Assembly: GCF_932526225.1 (NCBI RefSeq)
Contig: NC_064036.1
Location: forward strand, 5,587,519 to 5,651,518
Reading direction: 5' to 3'
From: Nematostella vectensis
Lineage: Eukaryota; Cnidaria; Anthozoa; Actiniaria; Edwardsiidae
Length of the DNA stretch: 64,000 nucleotides
The notes under the pieces were generated by a model that searched no databases, was not told the DNA's origin, and worked only from the letters and a program-made list of their open reading frames with translations. This document shows positions 56,996 to 64,000 of the stretch, piece by piece (the first letter of the stretch is position 1; each line of letters opens with the position of its first letter). Both the position numbers and the translations under genes were made by a program.

Positions 56996-59900
56996 ATGAG
57001 TAAAGGTGAGTAAGATTATTCTTGTTATAGATCATAATCTTTGCAACTAAAGTTCATTATAGTTATACGGCAGGACCTTATGGCAAAGTTGTTATAAACT
57101 TATAGTCACATATTGAAAGAGCTGTACCAATTTTATATAATTCTAAAGTCGATAAGCTTTGTGAATCGGATCTCTCTAGTCTTGTTGTACTCTAACGTAT
57201 ATCGTATGGAAAGATAAATGCATGGTAAGTTTTCAGAGGCATTTCGAGGCGATGAAGCGTTAAAACATCAAATCAAAGAGTTGTAGGCCAAAACAAACTT
57301 TCAGTTAGCAAAATGACAATAATTTGTGATAAGCATTCATGACAGGGGCAATATGGCAAATAATGAGAAGATTTTTATAGAGACATGATTACTTCTTTTT
57401 TCTGTGGATCGCAACTGAGGCACAATTGCCTCGATTTGCCTATTCATCGGCATTACTAAAAAGCAGAACCGGCGGAACCGTTAAGGGGGGTATAGGGGAA
57501 GGAGTGTTATATAAGAATTAAGATTTATTCTTATAGCCGCATTGTCACCAGTTTACTTCCGGTCGATTACCTAACAATATCCGATGATTTTTAACGGAAA
57601 ACGCGAAAAATATTTCAAAATATTGAAAGCAGTGTGTCTATTGGAAGTTTCTTTAAGGATGTGATTGATAATTTAGAGCGGTTGACCTGTTAAATATCTC
57701 GGATTCTAATAGATTCTTTTGTCTTTTAACGGTTGAGGTTTCCGTCGGACCTCCTGAAGTAAACTGGTGACAATGCGGCTTTAATCCTTAAATAATAATA
57801 TTGTTAACGGACTGGTAGTTTGCCATAATACTTTTTAGAAGGTAAAGGCTCATCATTGACCACTCAAATGTGCTACGTTATTTCACGCACATTGGACACT
57901 GTCATATGCAATTTGTCAAAAATTTCCGATGAAAGTTCCGGATAAGTAACAAAAAACATACTGTAAAACAAGCGCTCACGAACGTATCACCCTATTTAAC
58001 AATTTCTACGTGTTTGTAAACTCTCAGTCGTCCTGGATTCGCTATGTGGTGTTTGATGGGGCTAACACGAGCGTGACGAGTCCAGAGGCTACTAAGCTGG
58101 TGCTGTTGTATATTTGTATCTGTAATTGTATTTGCTCGCTTAGATGCCGCATTTTCGGTTAGGATAAATCGTAAAGAAAAGGACTTATTTCAAGTAGTCC
58201 GTTGCTTTCGCGTTGACTTATTCGATATATTTTATATCTTTACCGTTATAAATAAAATAAACAGATTTTTCGAAAATAAATCGTAATCCTCGTATGACAT
58301 CACTATCCCTATATCCCCCTTCGCCCCTCACTCAAAATATGCTGGTTGCATTAGTTCCTCCGGTTCCAACGGTTGCTCTTTTTAGTAATGTCGCCTATTC
58401 GCTTCATTTGACTATTGTCTTCATATGATTGTTTTTTTTCTGGTGCTTAGATTTGGTAGCTTTGATGGATTGTTTTTGTTACTCGTAAATGCTATGTAAT
58501 AATGATTTTGATAATAGCAATCCCTATTTGAGGCACCCATATATATATAGAGAGAGATAGCTAAGCCGTGATTTCGAGAGCAATAATTCCCCACTTTTAT
58601 AAAGAGTAAACAGGCTCTTTAACAGCATTTCCAATTGGTTCTGCGACTCATCTGAACGACAACTCAATTTTGAGCAGGATTAGATTATGGGGCAATATTA
58701 TGGGGCAATATATTACAATCGAACCATATTACTGATATTGTATCTAAGTTAAATCCCCCCTTGAAAGGATTTTTAATATGGAACAGGAAGCGGGTAATGT
58801 CGAGTTTTGCTTCACGCGGGAGGTATAGGATTAGCTTTTTGATGTACGGACAATTGCACAGGAACCAACGATTACCTGCTATACAACAAGGAACAACAAC
58901 TTTGCAATGACTCGGCAAAAACTATTTGCACCATAGCACATGGCAAGGTCAGGATGTCGTATCCTTCACCTGATACAGAAATAATTCTTTGGGATTTGGA
59001 GCTTTAAAATCTGGCAAATTAAATATACGATCCTTTAAAAGATTCTGGTTAATTTTCTTCTTTCTCTCTACATTGTAAATAGAGTACTTTAACACCTCAA
59101 GCGATTCCGTCCTCATTCCATTTCATTCCAATTTTACAATATCGCCTGGGAGGACTGTGGAATGTGGTTGTTTTTCGAGTGTTTTTCTACCTCGTTTGAA
59201 TGCTCACATGCGCCTTGCTTTGTGACGCGCTTAGAAATGTTGCAAAGATATTGAAAAATAACAGGGAACTGGTGAAAATATTTCGTGATTTCGTCATGTT
59301 CGCTTCACTGAGCCCACTGAACATAATGTAAATTGTAACAAAGCAAAAGACGAAAATAAATAGTCTCTATTCTTATAAAGATCTCACAACAATCGCGGCA
59401 CTAAGGGAGCGCTCTAACTCTAACGGGGTAAAGGGAAAAGGTTGGGCTCCGAAACTATTTAACCACTTAAAGGGGGACTCCTAGAAAGGGGGGACTCTGA
59501 ACCGCAACTTAAAGCAAAGCGGATGAAAAGACGAAAAGAAAGACAGGCAGACGGACAGACAGACAGACAGACACAAGTCAGACGGACGCAAGGAGAAACG
59601 GGGGGGGGGGGGGGGGCAGGCAGACAGACGAACAGATAGACACTAGATCGAAATTTTGGAAGCTCGGAGCGCCTTAGACAAGATCTCTTAAAACATCTCT
59701 AAAAATATAAATCTAACTCACCTTATTATAAACTCATTTTCTCAAACGTACACAATCAAATTCCAACCGACGTGCTGCAACTAGAGGAGAAAAAGTCTGA
59801 GTGATCTTGTGTGTGTAAAGTTCACGCTGGTTTTTGTCTGACCCTGAAATCTTAAGCTACAAGGGGACTCATGTCACTCAGCAATAAACAGACTTTTATT

Positions 59901-62900
59901 ATTGTAATATTTGCTGACGGACAGACAGATAAACAATGAAAGTCAGATAGATGAAGGGACAGACGGACGGACAGAGATCCACATACGAACCAATTGAATT
60001 GCGTGACAAACGCACCAGAAGGTGACCCTACCCATGGTTTAACAGGGCACTGCAAATGTGGACCTGGATATGCCACGCCCATAGCCGCCATGAGTGGGCC
60101 ACGTGAACAGATCGTGTACCTGCCGTGTATCCATAACAACACACCTATCAACAAACCGGACTACCTCGCCACTGTTGACGTGGACCCCACCTCGCCAACA
60201 TACAGTCAGGTAGCCACAAGGATTCATGAACCATCAGCTGCACATACGTCATATCACCAGCATTTTACCATTATCTTAGATGTTTCACATAAATACACTG
60301 GAAATGAACTTTTTAACTATTGACCGTCTGTTGTGTTTTTGTTTCAAGTTGAATTCTCTACTTCGTTTTTACTAAACCCAGGGTCAAGCCCTTTCTGGTT
60401 CCTATATCAACCAATGGCAGTCGTTTTTCTAAATGGTCCAAAAGCGCGCGGGATACCTATGATGTTCTAAAACGCTAGGGTCTGGGCCTATTTCAAAATG
60501 GCGGCCTGCAAAATCACGAATTCCGGCAAGTTTATGTCGAAATTCGCGACGTACACAGTTGTGGGGCGACAAAAAAAGCGAAAACATCATTGAAGCGAAC
60601 TTCTAAATGGTATGTAATGTCCTTATAAGGAATTGACCGAGTGAGCTAAAAAGAAACGACAGTTTTCAAAACAAGATTGATTGATTTAGCTTGAAGTGCG
60701 CTTCCCTTGAAGCCTTGACCCTCAATAGTTCTAATAAAAAGGTTTTGTATTTCCCCTTTGAATTCCGGTGTCTCTGTCGTCATCATCACATCATCCTTAG
60801 GTGATCCACAGGCTTCCCATGCCGTACATCGGAGATGAATTGCACCATACCGGCTGGAACGCGTGCAGTAGTTGCTATGGAGACCCTAGCAAGAGCCGAA
60901 ACCGACTGATCATGCCCGGCCTCATTTCATCACGTGTTTACGTCATCGACGTGTCCACAAACCCACGTGCTCCCAGAATTCATAGAGTGAGTGTCTTACT
61001 CCAAATATGGTAAATGAGATTTTTATTTGTCATGTCGAATACCGGGAAACGCTGGTCCATTATTGGGGAAGGTTTGCCGTGGTATCATCTTCAGAATCAG
61101 TATTTACTCACTCAAACACACACTCATAATTGTAATCTTCTGGATATTTAAAAAAGATGAAATGTCGCGTGATTTATAGTGTCATATTGACAATTGCTCG
61201 TGAGTAGCTTTTAAAACATGAAAATTGGTGCCATTTTCGTCTTACCGTTCCGTGATCAGTACTGTTTTCGTCTTACCGTTCCGTTTCCAGTTCCGTGAAC
61301 GTTTTTCTCTGCATGAGCCCTACGCCCTCATTTGTTATTTTCACTTATTGATCTTCTCCGCCAATCCTGTAATTCATTTCCGCCCGTTCCCTCCGTCCAC
61401 TCTCTCACTCGTGCGTTTCATTCTAAGATTGTTGAACCAGAGGAAGTATTTGCCAAGACCGGGGCCGCAAACGTTCATGCAACTCACTGCCTGGGTAGCG
61501 GTGAGGTGATGATCAGTACACTCGGGACAGCAGACGGCAAAGCCAGAGGTTAGCAATAAGTCCCCTGTGAACAGCGTCAATACCAGCAGCCTTGCTGGCA
61601 CCGCTACACCCCGCTGTCTTATATAGTATGTGAGAAGAAAAATTGTGACATCAACTGCAGAAACACTGCTTTAAAGACGGCCTATCGCGCCGCCATTTTT
61701 TGCTCTCACTCGATGTCGAATCCATCGGCTTATTCAAGCGAGTAACCAAGATATTTTCAATCAAATATTGTCAATCACGTATCAGACTTCATTCGTAGAT
61801 TGTTTTCTTACGAATTAACCTCTGTACTTTCAATGATAAACAATAACAAAGGAGTGGTTGCAAGTGACTAGCCTGACCCTGCAACAGGCGAGCAACAGTA
61901 GGCACAACAACGAAAATAACAATATCAACAACAAAATAGCAACAATTGCGGAGGATCTATGGGTAGGACTGCGGGGATAGCATCCCCCCCTGGTCACCTC
62001 TGTGTGAGGAACATATAATTTCACAAATATTAAATCACCTTCCCGTTTTTTTTTTTTTTTGTTCTTGTTTGATTGTTTTGCAAACCTAAGAATCCAACCT
62101 AGAAAATCTCTCTGCAATCTCCTCTCTAAAAAACCCTTGGGTCCGCCCCTGATAAACCAAGTATTTTATTTTTTCCTCTTATCTTTTAGGTGGGTTCATT
62201 CTCCTGGACGGCGAGACGTTCCATGTAAAGGGTCAGTGGGAGAGGGATAATGTCGGTGTACCTATGGGTTACGACTTTTGGTACCAGCCTCGACATAACG
62301 TCCTCATGAGCACCGAGTGGGGCGACCCGGAGGCTTTCATTCGGGGATTTTATCTGGAAGATCTAACTTCGAGTAAGTATGAGAGAGTTAGGGTGCAGAT
62401 GGAGGGGGGGGGGCTTTCATTCGGGGATTTTATCTGGAAGATCTAACTTCGAGTAAGTATGAGGGAGTTAGGGTGCAGATGGAGGGGGGGGGGGCTTTCA
62501 GTCGGGGATTTTATCTGGAAGATCTAACTTCGAGTAAGTATGAGAGAGTTAGGCTGCAGATGGAGGGGGGGGGGCTTTCAGTCGGGAATTTTATCTGGAA
62601 GATCTAACTTCGAGTAAGTATGAGGGAGTTATGGTGCAGATGGAGGGGGGGGGGCTTTCAGTTGGGGTTTAGCGCGAGCGCAGGATGGTTCTAGGCTTTT
62701 TCTGGAGGGTAACTTGAAGTCAGTTATAACATCGGATGGTAAGAGAGGAGTTGAAGAATGTTTGAACGCGCGGGGCAGGATACTTCAGTGAAGGACCTCT
62801 ATCTGTAAGACCTAGTAAGGAGTACAAACATCTGGGACGGGTCAAAATGAAAGGAGGAGAGTAGATACAAGACAAATGAATTATTAAACCCGCCATGGCT

Positions 62901-63351
62901 ATTTTTCTATTTGTAGACAAGTTCGGCTCCCACGTTCACGTTTGGGACTGGACCACACACGAGAAAGTCCAAACCATGGATTTGGGATTCGGTACTATTC
63001 CCTTGGAGATCAGATTCCTGCACGACCCCAGTCAACCACAGGGATTTACTGGCTGTGCCCTCAGCTCAACTATCGTCAGGTTCTTCAAAACCCCGGTAGG
63101 AGGATAGCAGTCAAAACGTGTGGAGGCGCAAAAGCGTGCCGTTCTTTTGTGACAGTATAATATATATGTCCCATTTTTCATTTTTCCATGCAAGAGCCTC
63201 TAACATGTTACTTGATCTGTGGTGGATGAGAAAGCTTTATTGAAACAGTTTATTGATTTGTGTTTGATTTAGGACAACTCTTGGAGCCACGAAACCGTTA
63301 TCACTGTGCCGCCCAAGAAAGTAGAGGGCTGGGTCCTACCGGAAATGCCTG
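56996..63351 (+). CDS. SELENBP1: Selenium-binding protein 1 / methanethiol oxidase, copy C (3' exons beyond the window)
   Basis: Exons: 56996-57005, 60019-60209, 60801-60986, 61428-61548, 62190-62372, 62917-63095 and 63273-63351. The window ends inside intron 7, so the last three exons are not seen. Phases match copies A and B and no stop interrupts the frame. The optional 36-nt exon is deleted, with about 450 bp of intron 1; its symmetric phase means the protein stays in frame. Copy-specific changes are WGAPEAF to WGDPEAF, NLHTTH to NVHATH and VRLFK to VRFFK. It has slightly more amino-acid changes than B. Confidence 0.88.
57535..57783. mobile_element. MITE with AGCCGCATTGTCACCAG ends, unit C intron 1
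   Basis: Equivalent of 10717-10964 in the third unit, with the same inverted ends. Confidence 0.85.
62340..62665 (+). repeat. Tandem duplication of the SELENBP1 exon 5 3' end and donor, unit C (4 donors)
   Basis: Same ~80-bp unit as in A and B. Donors are at 62373, 62453, 62534 and 62614. Confidence 0.93.
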
Positions 63352-63692
63352 GTAAGATGCATACGAGAGGAAACTACTTTTAAAGGGGCTTGCTATTCGG
63401 TTTTTCGTGGGCCACGATTTACTAAACATCTGCTCCAACAGGAGAGCAAGGTCCTAGCGTAAGAGGCCAACACAAATATTTGTCGTTCACTTGGTCATTC
63501 ACCTGAAATGTTTGCAGTTCACAAAGAATTAAATCCTTATCATGGCTGAAATGGAACATGGCTAAATGGAAAGTTCAATGCCTATAATCGATGCGCAAAT
63601 GATGATTTAGCGCCTTTAAAGGTTTGTTTCCATATGATCGCATTCGGTCGCGTACGATCGCAGATACCATCATATAGAAACTCATCCTGCGA

Positions 63693-63849
63693 CAGGGGCG
63701 TAGCCAGGGGGTGGCCCAGGGGGCCCGGGCCCCCCTTCAAGCAGCCAAAAATACAGCAGATGTATGAGACATTATCTAAAATACAGGAGAAAATGCCCTA
63801 AAAGGGCCTTTTGGGCTCCCTCATGCTAAAAATCCTGGCTACGCCGCTG
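63693..63849. mobile_element. Nested MITE with CAG(G/C)GGCGTAGCCAGG ends, unit C
   Basis: Equivalent of 17420-17576 near the window end. Confidence 0.7.
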
Positions 63850-64000
63850 TGCGACCGTGTGCGATTAAGTGCGTGTGCGATTGAGTGCGCTCAATCGCAC
63901 ACAGTGTGATCATATAGAAACCACTTTGCGATTGGTTGCGATAGTACGGTCAAATAAGCTGCGATCGTACGGTCAAATCAGCTGCGATCGTGTGTTCTTG

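Larger units (their letters stand above)
50247..64000. repeat. Segmental duplication unit C, cut by the window end
   Basis: Third head-to-tail copy, readable to SELENBP1 intron 7. It shares the LINE and several small changes with B. It has private deletions: about 450 bp in SELENBP1 intron 1, with the cassette exon (junction near 59500), and about 30 bp near 60715. Confidence 0.9.

Overview
The window is eukaryotic DNA from an animal. Genes are split by GT..AG introns, and three metazoan families can be read exon by exon: an E-protein (class I bHLH) transcription factor, selenium-binding protein 1 (SELENBP1, methanethiol oxidase) and the cytoplasmic tail of a DCC/neogenin-type netrin receptor. 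The AT-rich introns, many small foldback elements and an L2/CR1-like LINE with a 2A-like motif suggest a marine invertebrate. A cnidarian such as a sea anemone or coral is my best guess, but nothing seen here proves it.

Layout. Bases 1-6985 hold the 3' half of the E-protein gene (+ strand), including two alternative exons for the first half of the bHLH domain. About 100 bases after its polyadenylation signal a tandem segmental duplication begins and fills the rest of the window. Unit A is 7077-27805, unit B is 27806-50246, and unit C starts at 50247 and runs off the end. Each unit holds, in order: a small foldback element, a 30-bp-period minisatellite, a second foldback element, a SELENBP1 gene on the + strand (10-11 exons, tiny first exon, long first intron) and a convergent fragment of a DCC/neogenin-like gene on the - strand (last three coding exons). 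The fragment's upstream intron holds a 43-bp-period minisatellite that touches the splice acceptor.

Units B and C share a ~3.6 kb LINE with identical 5-bp target duplications, inserted about 130 bp before the SELENBP1 start codon. Unit A keeps the empty site. Several small shared changes agree that B and C are the closest relatives. SELENBP1 A and B have complete, intact coding sequences. Copy C is intact as far as it can be read (7 exons) but has lost an optional 36-nt exon. The DCC-like fragments have intact frames and splice sites, but no 5' exons were recognised in the window.

Two local minisatellites grew directly out of splice junctions: the exon 5 donor of SELENBP1 (4-5 tandem donors) and the acceptor of the DCC-like exon (more than 30 copies in A, 8 in B). 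With the paired bHLH exons and the copy-specific cassette exon, splice-site variation is the main theme of this locus. No rRNA gene, CRISPR array or prokaryotic feature is present.
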